From: Pectobacterium fontis
Lineage (GTDB): Bacteria > Pseudomonadota > Gammaproteobacteria > Enterobacterales > Enterobacteriaceae
Direction: 5' to 3'
NCBI RefSeq assembly: GCF_000803215.1
Contig: NZ_JSXC01000024.1
Coordinates: 62,001 to 126,000, forward strand
Length of the DNA stretch: 64,000 nucleotides
Shown: positions 18,392 through 25,716 of the stretch, piece by piece
Position numbering within the stretch: the stretch's first letter is position 1
How the letters are laid out: each line of letters opens with the position of its first letter
Position numbers and translations under genes: made by a program
The notes under the pieces: model-generated
Told to the model about the DNA's origin: nothing
The model's input: the letters and a program-made list of their open reading frames with translations, nothing else
Database searches by the model: none

Positions 18392-18673
18392 CTAGGGCTG
18401 TTGTCCAGCCAACTGCGCCAGCAGCATTTCTTCAATCAATTCACTGCGGCTAATGTTCCGCTCTTCAGCAAGGCTGTTCAGGATATCGACGGCATCGCTG
18501 TTAATCTTTAATTCAACACGACGCAACCCACGAACTTTATCGCGACGTAGTTGATTACGCTTGTTAATTCTTAGTTGTTCGTCACGCGTGAGCGGGTTGG
18601 TCTTGGGGCGGCCCGGACGACGCTCGTCTGCGAACAGATCCAAGGTGGTGCGATCCGTTTGTTCTTTTGCCAT
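18392..18673 (-). CDS. ybfE: LexA-regulated-type small protein YbfE
   Basis: 93-aa basic protein close to E. coli YbfE. The start MAKEQTDRTTLDLFADERRP matches E. coli; the reading frame continues 28 codons upstream without similarity. The middle (RVELKINSDAVDILN then ISRSELIEEMLLAQL) has the pattern of a ribbon-helix-helix DNA-binding fold. In E. coli the gene belongs to the LexA regulon; no CTGT-N8-ACAG box could be found upstream here, so that control may be lost or unrecognised. Function unknown. Confidence 0.9.
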   Translation of the reverse strand: MAKEQTDRTTLDLFADERRPGRPKTNPLTRDEQLRINKRNQLRRDKVRGLRRVELKINSDAVDILNSLAEERNISRSELIEEMLLAQLAGQQP

Positions 18674-18962
18674 AAGTAATGATATTGCAAGGTATTCGGA
18701 CCAAAATACACCGCGAGTCCTGTCTGTTCTACCGCTAAAACCGATGTCTGCTCTCATCCTACAGAAGGATTGCCAGATTGCGGTTTCCTATGTGTGGAAC
18801 ATACCGGGAAATGATGCGTGCATTTTGATGAAGTGGTTACAACGCTTGTGGCTGAATCAGCCGTCCCTCTACTGCGAGCGCCATCATACCTTAGCCACAC
18901 TGGCGGCGACAACGGTTAACTGCCGCTGTTACCATGAATCCGCCAGTGTCGGTGTCGTCTGG

Positions 18963-19742
18963 TTAATTCGCATCCAGAAAACGGTGGATAGCGCGTAGAA
19001 CGGCCTCGGGTTTTTCTGAGTGAACCCAGTGACCAGCGCCGCTGACCACATGTGCGCGCGCGGCGGGGAACTGGCGTAGCAGTGAATCGCGGTAGCGATC
19101 GTCCAGATAGGGGGAGTCGCCACCCCGGATGAACAGTATTGGCCCTTGCCAGGCCGGAATGTCCTGCCAGCCAACGATGTTTTCGTATTCATCCCACAAC
19201 ACTGGCACGTTAAAACGCCATTCGCCCTGTTGGAAAGATTTCAGCAAAAACTGAATCACGCCTTCTTCTTTTATATGCTGACGCATAAGTGCTGCTGCGT
19301 CTGCGCGTGATGTCAGCCCGGCTTCCGTGACAGCACGTAGCGCCGCGAAAATAGTGTCGTGGCGGCGTACCTGATAATCCACTGGAGCGATATCAATCGC
19401 AACCAGCTTGTCCAGCCGTTCGGGAATGAGCGCGCTGAGCGCCATGGCGACTTTTCCGCCCATGGAATGGCCAATAACGATAGCGCGCTCGATGTTCAAT
19501 TCATCCAACAGGGCGAGCACGTCCTGTGCCATCACGGAATAGTTCATCTGCGATGAACGGGGCGACAAACCGTGATTGCGTAAATCGATTTGCAGGATGT
19601 CATGCGTGTTTTGCAAATCTCTGCCTAACACACCAAGGTTATCCAGAGTGCCAAACAGGCCATGAATCAGGACGACAGGGAGATTATTTGTGGGCTGGTG
19701 CGCATTTTGCCAGCGATGATTCAATTTCATGGTGAAGTTCAT
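18963..19742 (-). CDS. ybfF: Alpha/beta-hydrolase esterase YbfF
   Basis: Esterase of the alpha/beta-hydrolase fold acting on short-chain acyl esters in E. coli. The 259-aa product has the oxyanion-hole motif HGLFG near residue 28, the nucleophile elbow GHSMGG near 92-97, and the catalytic His in GAGHWVH near 238. It aligns through its length with E. coli YbfF (254 aa). A second start at MKLN (four codons in) is possible, as no strong Shine-Dalgarno decides. Divergent from seqA as in E. coli. Confidence 0.93.
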   Translation of the reverse strand: MNFTMKLNHRWQNAHQPTNNLPVVLIHGLFGTLDNLGVLGRDLQNTHDILQIDLRNHGLSPRSSQMNYSVMAQDVLALLDELNIERAIVIGHSMGGKVAMALSALIPERLDKLVAIDIAPVDYQVRRHDTIFAALRAVTEAGLTSRADAAALMRQHIKEEGVIQFLLKSFQQGEWRFNVPVLWDEYENIVGWQDIPAWQGPILFIRGGDSPYLDDRYRDSLLRQFPAARAHVVSGAGHWVHSEKPEAVLRAIHRFLDAN

Positions 19743-19995
19743 TCAGAGAGACATGGGCTTAGGGTATCATGACTTGAGAATGAATGTGGTCGCTGAGGGG
19801 CATGTATCGCCATGCGAAGAAAGGCATTGGGGCATAGTCTGACTTTTGCTATTGTCCCGTTATGCCGCTGTTCGATAATGTTTGAACGCCTGTATAATCC
19901 TTTTGATTTGAGTCATCTACCCATAGAGGTCGGGTTACGGAAGGAAGCGTCTCTGTAATTTGCACAATAATGGGTAAAAACAGCACTGGATAAAG

Positions 19996-20532
19996 ATGAA
20001 AACTATTGAAGTCGACGAAGAGCTTTATCGTTATATTGCCAGCCACACACAGCATATCGGTGAGAGTGCATCGGATATTTTACGGCGCATGCTGAAATTT
20101 ACTGCGGGTCAGCCTGTCGCCACGTCTGCGGTAGCGACTGTCGTAACGGCGACATCCCAGCCTGCTGCTGCGCCGAACCCACGCGATCGCGTACGAACCG
20201 TGCGTGAACTGCTGCTGTCGGATGAATACGCTGAACAGAATAAGGCCATCAACCGCTTTATGCTGGTGTTGTCTACGCTGTATACCTTATCGCCGCAGGA
20301 GTTTGCTGCCGCGACAGAATCTCTTCATGGCCGCACCCGAGTCTATTTCGCGGGCGACCAACAGACATTGCTTCAGCATGGCACACATACCAAACCTAAG
20401 CATATTCCGGGCACGCCATACTGGGTGATTACCAACACCAATACCGGTCGTAAACGTAGCATGGTTGAACACATCATGCTGACGATGCAGTTCCCAGTGG
20501 AACTGACAGAGAAAGTGTGCGGCACGATTTAA
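19996..20532 (+). CDS. seqA: Replication initiation negative regulator SeqA
   Basis: Sequesters newly replicated hemimethylated GATC sites, delaying re-initiation at oriC. The 178-aa product has the N-terminal multimerisation domain (MKTIEVDEELYRYIASHTQ), a flexible Ala/Pro-rich linker at about 38-60, and the C-terminal DNA-binding domain with TPYWVITNTNTGRKR near 140-154, which contacts methylated GATC. Length close to E. coli (181 aa). It lies 112 bases before pgm, the usual seqA-pgm pair. Confidence 0.97.
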   Translation: MKTIEVDEELYRYIASHTQHIGESASDILRRMLKFTAGQPVATSAVATVVTATSQPAAAPNPRDRVRTVRELLLSDEYAEQNKAINRFMLVLSTLYTLSPQEFAAATESLHGRTRVYFAGDQQTLLQHGTHTKPKHIPGTPYWVITNTNTGRKRSMVEHIMLTMQFPVELTEKVCGTI

Positions 20533-20644
20533 TCATCTATCCCCTCAATCATTCGAGTGGCGTGATCGTAACGCCTAAACAGCTTGAACGGTGAGGGCAT
20601 AACATTAACCCTTTATCTAACTACAGCGTTAGGGAGAAGCGCCA

Positions 20645-22288
20645 ATGGCTAATCACCCAAGAGCCGGACAGCCTGCACGGCAGAGCGATTTGATTAATGT
20701 GGCACAGTTAACGTCACAATATTATGTACTGCGCCCTGAAGTCGGCAACACCGCACATGCGGTGAAATTTGGTACATCGGGTCATCGTGGTAGCGCGGGA
20801 CGCCATAGCTTTAATGAACTCCACATTCTGGCGATTGCACAAGCGATTGCGGAAGAGCGTAAAAAGCAAGGTATCAGCGGTCCGTGCTATGTAGGCAAAG
20901 ATACTCACGCGCTCTCTGAACCGGCGTTTATCTCAGTGCTGGAAGTGCTGACAGCCAACGGCGTGGATGTCATCGTACAGTTGGATAATGGTTTTACCCC
21001 AACACCAGCGGTGTCTAACGCGATTCTGGTTCACAATCGTCAGGGCGGTGCGCTGGCAGACGGCATTGTGATCACGCCTTCTCATAACCCGCCGGAAGAT
21101 GGTGGCATCAAATATAATCCGCCGAACGGTGGCCCGGCAGATACCAATCTGACCAGCGTGATTGAGAAGCGTGCGAATGCGCTGCTGGCAGATGAACTGC
21201 GCGACGTGAAGCGTATTACGCTGGATCAGGCGTGGGAAAGTGGCCATCTTCATGAGCAGGATCTGGTTCAGCCGTATGTCGAAGGGCTGGCTAGCGTGGT
21301 GGACATGGCGGCAATTCAGCGCGCCGGGCTGAAACTGGGCGTTGACCCGTTAGGGGGTTCTGGTATTGCTTACTGGCAGAGGATTGCCGAGCACTACAAA
21401 CTGGATCTGACATTGGTGAATGATTCCGTTGATCAAACATTCCGCTTTATGTCGTTGGATCACGACGGGGTGATCCGTATGGATTGCTCATCAGAGTCGG
21501 CGATGGCGGGTTTACTGGCGTTGCGTGACAAATTCGATCTGGCGTTTGCTAACGATCCTGACTATGACCGTCACGGTATCGTCACCCCCGCAGGGTTGAT
21601 GAATCCGAACCACTATCTGGCGGTGGCGATCAACTATCTGTTCCAGCATCGTCCACAGTGGGGACAGTCTGTTGCTGTCGGCAAAACGCTGGTATCCAGC
21701 GCGATGATCGACCGCGTGGTGGCAGATTTGGGTCGTAAGCTGGTGGAAGTGCCGGTTGGCTTTAAATGGTTTGTTGACGGCCTGTATGACGGCAGCTTTG
21801 GCTTTGGTGGTGAAGAGAGTGCAGGGGCCTCTTTCCTGCGCTTCGACGGCACGCCGTGGTCGACCGACAAAGACGGTATCATCCTGTGTCTGCTTGCGGC
21901 GGAAATTACCGCGGTAACCGGCAAAAACCCGCAGCAGCACTATGATGAGCTGGCACAACGTTTTGGTGCGCCGAGCTACAACCGTATTCAGGCTTCTGCG
22001 ACGCATGCGCAAAAAGCGGTGCTGTCTAAGCTGTCGCCTGAGCAGGTATCGGCCAGCACGCTGGCGGGCGATCCGATCACTGCACGCCTGACCGCTGCGC
22101 CGGGCAATAGGGCGTCGATTGGCGGCCTGAAAGTGATGACGGAAAACGGCTGGTTTGCTGCGCGTCCTTCCGGTACGGAAGAGGCCTACAAGATTTACTG
22201 TGAAAGTTTCCTCGGCGCGGAACATCGCGAGCGTATCGAGAAAGAAGCGGTAGAAATTGTCAGTGCGGTACTCGCCACGGCGAAATAA
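20645..22288 (+). CDS. pgm: Phosphoglucomutase (alpha-D-glucose specific) Pgm
   Basis: Interconverts glucose-1-phosphate and glucose-6-phosphate, supplying UDP-glucose for envelope sugars and glycogen. The 547-aa protein has the catalytic phosphoserine in [11 protein letters not shown] near residues 143-153, the Mg-binding loop NDPDYDRHG near 303-311, the sugar-binding loop GGEESAGAS near 390, and the phosphate-binding [11 protein letters not shown] near 511. GGGAGAAG upstream provides the ribosome site. Follows seqA as in E. coli. Confidence 0.97.
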   Translation: MANHPRAGQPARQSDLINVAQLTSQYYVLRPEVGNTAHAVKFGTSGHRGSAGRHSFNELHILAIAQAIAEERKKQGISGPCYVGKDTHALSEPAFISVLEVLTANGVDVIVQLDNGFTPTPAVSNAILVHNRQGGALADGIVITPSHNPPEDGGIKYNPPNGGPADTNLTSVIEKRANALLADELRDVKRITLDQAWESGHLHEQDLVQPYVEGLASVVDMAAIQRAGLKLGVDPLGGSGIAYWQRIAEHYKLDLTLVNDSVDQTFRFMSLDHDGVIRMDCSSESAMAGLLALRDKFDLAFANDPDYDRHGIVTPAGLMNPNHYLAVAINYLFQHRPQWGQSVAVGKTLVSSAMIDRVVADLGRKLVEVPVGFKWFVDGLYDGSFGFGGEESAGASFLRFDGTPWSTDKDGIILCLLAAEITAVTGKNPQQHYDELAQRFGAPSYNRIQASATHAQKAVLSKLSPEQVSASTLAGDPITARLTAAPGNRASIGGLKVMTENGWFAARPSGTEEAYKIYCESFLGAEHRERIEKEAVEIVSAVLATAK

Positions 22289-22290
22289 GT

Positions 22291-22314
22291 GAAAAGGCGC
22301 TGCGTGCAGCGCCT
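22291..22314 (-). terminator. minus-strand terminator hairpin between pgm and kdp scar
   Basis: A perfect 9-bp stem AGGCGCTGC/GCAGCGCCT with a 2-base spacer. The T tract (TTTT) follows the stem on the minus strand only, so it fits a minus-strand operon, although none is left to its right. It lies 6 bases after the pgm stop. Confidence 0.6.
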
Positions 22315-22416
22315 AAAACGACTAAACCCATGACGGCGTATCCCTGAAGAAAGGGCTGGCGCATATCGGGTAGACATTACCGACAGCAGGCCGCCTAAGA
22401 CGATGCTAAGCGTCAC
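22315..22416 (-). pseudogene. kdpF: possible kdpF start and operon remnant
   Basis: GTG at 22414-22416 follows GGAGG by 6 bases and opens a short hydrophobic stretch, MTLSIVLGGLLSVM, like the N-terminus of the tiny K+-ATPase subunit KdpF. The frame then turns polar (STRYAPALSSGIRRHG) and runs on into antisense pgm without a KdpF-like end. This suggests a deletion joining the kdpF start to sequence near the 3' end of the operon. Identification rests on position, ribosome site and the KdpE-like box; the protein similarity itself is weak. Confidence 0.4.
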
Positions 22417-22494
22417 AATATACCTCCAGAACAACATCGACCACGTCAGAGTAGGAAAACGCAGGAAAAGAAGGTGCAAATTTCCCGTCGATGG

Positions 22495-22515
22495 GCGCAA
22501 AAAAGTATAAAAATG
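22495..22515 (-). promoter_or_regulatory. KdpE-box-like sequence
   Basis: On the minus strand CATTTTTATACTTTTTTGCG resembles the T-rich KdpE-binding sequence of the E. coli kdpFABC promoter (TTTATACTTTTTTTACA, from memory). It lies about 80 bases upstream of the GTG at 22416, and divergent ybfA is 310 bases the other way. In E. coli kdpF and ybfA are also divergent around this operator. Confidence 0.55.
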
Positions 22516-22823
22516 GGATGGAAAGTAGGCGGTGGCAGCGGTGTTAACGTTTGTTTGTTAACAAACCCGAATGCGGTGAGAAGCTAGGGGTTAATTGATC
22601 TAATCTGGAAACCATAAATTAACTAATGGTAAGTTTATTTTTAACGTTATTGTAACTTAATAACGGAATGGCGCATAAGGTGGCGATTATTTCATCTTTT
22701 TCTGGTCCGATGAGTAGTAAACTTTCAGAAAAGGCGGTAAAATTTTAACCAATATCACAGTTCTTAGTTTATCGTTCTGAAAGCGTCGCTGAACCTGGGC
22801 GCTTATCTCCGAGGAGGATCGTT

Positions 22824-23030
22824 ATGTCGCTTTATACTACTTATCCCTTGCACCGAATTCTCCTGCGTCGCGCTGCCGTGGTTGCCCTCGGCGTACTGGC
22901 GTTACCCGTGATGCTGTTCCGCCGCGATCGGGCGCGTTTTTACAGCTATTTACACCGCGTCTGGCTAAAAACCAGCAATAAACCGGTATGGATGGCGCAG
23001 TCCGAAGCCGCTGCCTGCGATTTCTATTAA
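22824..23030 (+). CDS. ybfA: YbfA family membrane protein (DUF2517)
   Basis: 68-aa protein closely like E. coli YbfA. It has one hydrophobic segment at about residues 15-33 ([16 protein letters not shown]), then the highly conserved [20 protein letters not shown] and a C-terminal CDFY. GAGGAGG just upstream of the ATG is a very strong ribosome site. In E. coli the gene is divergent from kdpF; here it remains beside the kdp scar. Function unknown; inner membrane location is inferred. Confidence 0.92.
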   Translation: MSLYTTYPLHRILLRRAAVVALGVLALPVMLFRRDRARFYSYLHRVWLKTSNKPVWMAQSEAAACDFY

Positions 23031-23042
23031 GGTTCGGAAGCA

Positions 23043-23074
23043 AAAATGGCCGAAAACTATCCGGCCATTTTGAA
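23043..23074 (+). terminator. terminator of ybfA
   Basis: Stem AAAATGGCCG/CGGCCATTTT (10 bp) with a 9-base loop begins 13 bases after the ybfA stop; the right arm itself supplies the T run. Confidence 0.75.
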
Positions 23075-23224
23075 ATTAATACGATCCAATTTCTGGATCA
23101 ATTGTTAGGTTAAAATAGATATACTTAGTTAATATAATAGCGGTTAAGCATAACTAGATTAACTTTACTTTATTGAGATTATCTTGGATCTTATATTGGG
23201 AGTGTAAAAACGATAACTTTCTCA

Positions 23225-24097
23225 TTACTTAAAGCAGAATTTGATATTTTTTGCATCATCTGATTCTGGCGTAGTCGTGTCGTTTAACCAGTCATCCCAA
23301 CTTTTTGCAAATTTCTCAGCCAATTTCTCAGCAGCGCTTTTTGTCCAAATATCTCCTTGAAATGTTAATTCTAATACCTGAACAATGATTTCTGTCTTAT
23401 ATTTATCTTTAGGTGCCCCTTTTCCTGAAGTATGGCTACGCTCCATCATCATAAATGTTTGCTGTAATTGAACAACGATATTTTTGTTAGAGGCGTTCAA
23501 TGTATTTTGAACGAAAAGTGTTTTTGTATTTTTAGTGTTGACTCGACTCGTACATGCTTTTGCTAAATTTACAATGCTTGTTTTTATTTTAGATTTATCT
23601 TTTTCTTCTATACCGCTGTATAAATCAACAACTTTACTAATTAGAGAATCATAGTTTTCTTCTTCATAGTTAACGGTTGTTCTTTCTGATTGAGTTGTAT
23701 TAAAATAAGGCACTTTTAATAAACTTTCGACAAATCGAGTAAAACCTTTACTATTGCTATCATTATCTGGGTCTAAGGGGTTCCAGCCGGAACGACTCTG
23801 TGACAAGCCCAAAATACTGGATACGGCATTACCCGTCGAGCTTGTCAAAACTTTTGTAATCTCATCTTTATCTCCGCGAGCTATCGCATTATCAAGAATC
23901 TTTCCTTGTGCAGATTCTTGAGATGCCAGTGTACCCGTTGATATGGAATTTTGACCTGATACACTGCTATCCCCTTCGGCTGATAATGCGAAGAGTTGGT
24001 GTGTGTTTATTGATGATTCACTTAATTTAATATTTTTATCATCATCAAGCCATGAGCTAAATGTAGCTAATGCGTTATCATGTTTAATATCAGACAT
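23225..24097 (-). CDS. Unrecognised 290-aa soluble protein
   Basis: Not recognised. The product is hydrophilic with no signal peptide or membrane segment. The N-terminal ~60 residues are rich in Ser, Asp and Gly (LSAEGDSSVSGQNSIS). A middle part contains ILGLSQSRSGWNPLDPDND near 95-113. The C-terminal half has long helical and strand-like stretches (VQNTLNASNKNIVVQLQQTF, then EIIVQVLELTFQGDIW). Only Cys182 and Cys288 are present. AT content is clearly higher than in neighbouring genes and E. coli has nothing here, which suggests horizontal acquisition. AGAGAG upstream is a modest ribosome site. An effector or insect-interaction protein is conceivable in this genus, but no motif shows it. Confidence 0.75.
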   Translation of the reverse strand: MSDIKHDNALATFSSWLDDDKNIKLSESSINTHQLFALSAEGDSSVSGQNSISTGTLASQESAQGKILDNAIARGDKDEITKVLTSSTGNAVSSILGLSQSRSGWNPLDPDNDSNSKGFTRFVESLLKVPYFNTTQSERTTVNYEEENYDSLISKVVDLYSGIEEKDKSKIKTSIVNLAKACTSRVNTKNTKTLFVQNTLNASNKNIVVQLQQTFMMMERSHTSGKGAPKDKYKTEIIVQVLELTFQGDIWTKSAAEKLAEKFAKSWDDWLNDTTTPESDDAKNIKFCFK

Positions 24098-24735
24098 AAA
24101 ACTCTCTCTTAATAAAATTGATAAATATCAGTGGAGTGATGTTGGTTTAGGCGAGAATTAATCTCGCCAAATAAAAGAATAGTGTTTTTTATAAGAACGG
24201 CAAGCTCATTACTCGTTTTTTATAAATGCGTCATCAATAATTAGATTGGATATAATGTTTTTTAAATCTATTTTAATCTATCTTGTTGAATTCATTCCTG
24301 TGTCATGTTTAATTAGCTGGCTTTTTATTTTTATGATTTTCATTTTTTATTTTAAGTTAATTGATGGGGTCGTTCCACTCTGTATCTAACATTGATATTA
24401 CGAAATATTCGTATTTTTATACGCCTTGTTTTTTGATAATGATTTACAAAACTCTTTCAGCCCTGTGATGTGAATAACTTGATATACGACTTTCGCATCG
24501 TCAACTGTCAAAACACGGTATCCGATCTCAATAGATGATGAGATTTCCATATAGAGTAGAGATAAAATAACTTCATAAGTTGGGTGTTTTTACAACAATT
24601 CCTCTCCAATCTCATGATTTATTACTTTATTCTTCACTGCGGCTGCACTGCATTGTGGTGAAATCCGCTATGCTGGTCAGAGGGTTTGTAGAATGCCATC
24701 GAGGCAAACCCTCTTGACAAGCGTAAGGATAAATC
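24098..24735. other. AT-rich accessory interval upstream of ybgA-like gene
   Basis: 638 AT-rich bases. It holds a hairpin GGCGAGA/TCTCGCC at 24150-24168, a 44-codon plus-strand ORF at 24255-24389 that is almost wholly hydrophobic (possible by chance in T-rich DNA), a coding-like fragment on the minus strand at 24398-24592, and a 10-bp stem hairpin AGAGGGTTTG/CAAACCCTCT at 24679-24714 just ahead of the next gene. No mobile element ends were seen. Confidence 0.5.
24398..24592 (-). pseudogene. coding-like fragment, possible gene remnant
   Basis: The minus-strand frame from a stop near 24593 to the TAA at 24398 reads HPTYEVILSLLYMEISSS, then IEIGYRVLTVDDAKVVYQVI and HITGLKEFCKSLSKNKAY. Composition is typical of a folded protein, unlike the AT-rich DNA around. 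There is no upstream start with a ribosome site; the only ATG (24548-24550) lacks one and would give 50 aa. It looks like the 3' end of a lost gene, or a very small gene expressed from an unusual start. No family recognised. Confidence 0.35.
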
Positions 24736-25695
24736 ATGACGTCAAAACTCATCCCTGTTGGTATCAGCGCCTGTCTGCTCGGTAATCCCGTGCGGTTTGA
24801 TGGTGGACATAAGCGTTTAACGTTTGCCGTCGAGCAACTGGCTCCCTATTTTCGTTTTGAACCTGTCTGCCCGGAAATGGCGATTGGTTTACCTGTGCCG
24901 CGTCCGGCACTTAGACTGGTACGAGAAGGAGAAAGCCACATCACGCTACGTGCCAGTAATGGTTCGTCGCTGGATGTTACTGAGCAGATAACGGCGTTTT
25001 CTGCGGATAAAGTCAGCCAGCTTCAGCACTTATGCGGCTATATCGTCTGTGCCAAATCGCCAAGCTGCGGGATGGAGCGGGTGAAGGTTTACGATGAAGC
25101 GCAAAAGAATGCGCGTAAAAGCGGAATCGGCCTGTTTACGCAAGAGCTGCTGCGGCAAATGCCCTGGCTGCCTGTTGAGGAAGATGGACGCCTGCACGAT
25201 CCTGGCTTGCGGGAAAATTTCATTGAGCGCGTTTATGCGCTGCATGAACTGAATCAGCTATGGCAAAACGGGCTGAGCCGTGGCGCGCTCATTGCCTTTC
25301 ATAGCCGCTATAAATTACTGCTGCTGGCGCATTCCCAGCCGGAATACCGTGAGTTGGGGCCGTTTGTGGCGGCGATCGATAAATGGGAATCGCTGGAAGA
25401 TTACATTGTGGAATATCGGAAGCGGCTCATGAAACTGCTATCGACGCCCGCGACGCGGCGTAACCACACCAATGTGCTGATGCATGTGCAGGGGTATTTC
25501 CGACGCCAGCTAAATTCTCAACAGCGACAGGAACTGGCACAGCTTATCGATCGCTATCGACAAGGTTTGCAACCGTTATTGGCACCGATTACGCTGCTGA
25601 AACATTACATGGCGGAATATCCTGATGCGTATCTGGCTCAGCAGCGTTACTTTGAGCCGTACCCGGAGGCATTGCGCCTGCGTTACGGACACTAG
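24736..25695 (+). CDS. DUF523-DUF1722 fusion protein
   Basis: 319-aa protein with two parts. Residues 1 to ~150 are a DUF523 domain, the family that includes thiouracil desulfurase TudS: ISACLLGNPVRFDGGHK, FEPVCPEMAIGLPVPRP and CAKSPSCGME place Cys residues as expected for an Fe-S cluster. Residues ~180-319 are DUF1722, equivalent to E. coli YbgA, with FHSRYKLLLLAHS and NVLMHVQGYFRRQL. E. coli YbgA has only the second part. It lies 21 bases before phrB, as ybgA precedes phr in E. coli. Function unproven; the DUF523 part suggests sulfur or thio-base chemistry (inference). Confidence 0.88.
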   Translation: MTSKLIPVGISACLLGNPVRFDGGHKRLTFAVEQLAPYFRFEPVCPEMAIGLPVPRPALRLVREGESHITLRASNGSSLDVTEQITAFSADKVSQLQHLCGYIVCAKSPSCGMERVKVYDEAQKNARKSGIGLFTQELLRQMPWLPVEEDGRLHDPGLRENFIERVYALHELNQLWQNGLSRGALIAFHSRYKLLLLAHSQPEYRELGPFVAAIDKWESLEDYIVEYRKRLMKLLSTPATRRNHTNVLMHVQGYFRRQLNSQQRQELAQLIDRYRQGLQPLLAPITLLKHYMAEYPDAYLAQQRYFEPYPEALRLRYGH

Positions 25696-25716
25696 CATTA
25701 TCGCCCGAGGAATTTC

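Larger units (their letters stand above)
22289..22823. other. pgm-ybfA interval: likely scar of a deleted kdp operon
   Basis: 535 bases where E. coli carries kdpFABCDE on the minus strand. The interval keeps what looks like both ends of that operon: a minus-strand hairpin with T tract at 22291-22314, a strong Shine-Dalgarno plus GTG at 22414-22427, and a KdpE-box-like T-rich sequence at 22495-22515. No kdp coding sequence is left. A 14-bp palindrome GTTTGTTAACAAAC lies at 22553-22566. The deletion reading is inference. Confidence 0.5.

Noticed and set aside
18674-18962. LexA box expected before ybfE
   Set aside because: No CTGT-N8-ACAG sequence was found; only unrelated CTGT and ACAG words occur.
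21512-22225. 237-codon minus-strand ORF opposite pgm
   Set aside because: Antisense shadow; Arg/His-rich composition typical of such frames.
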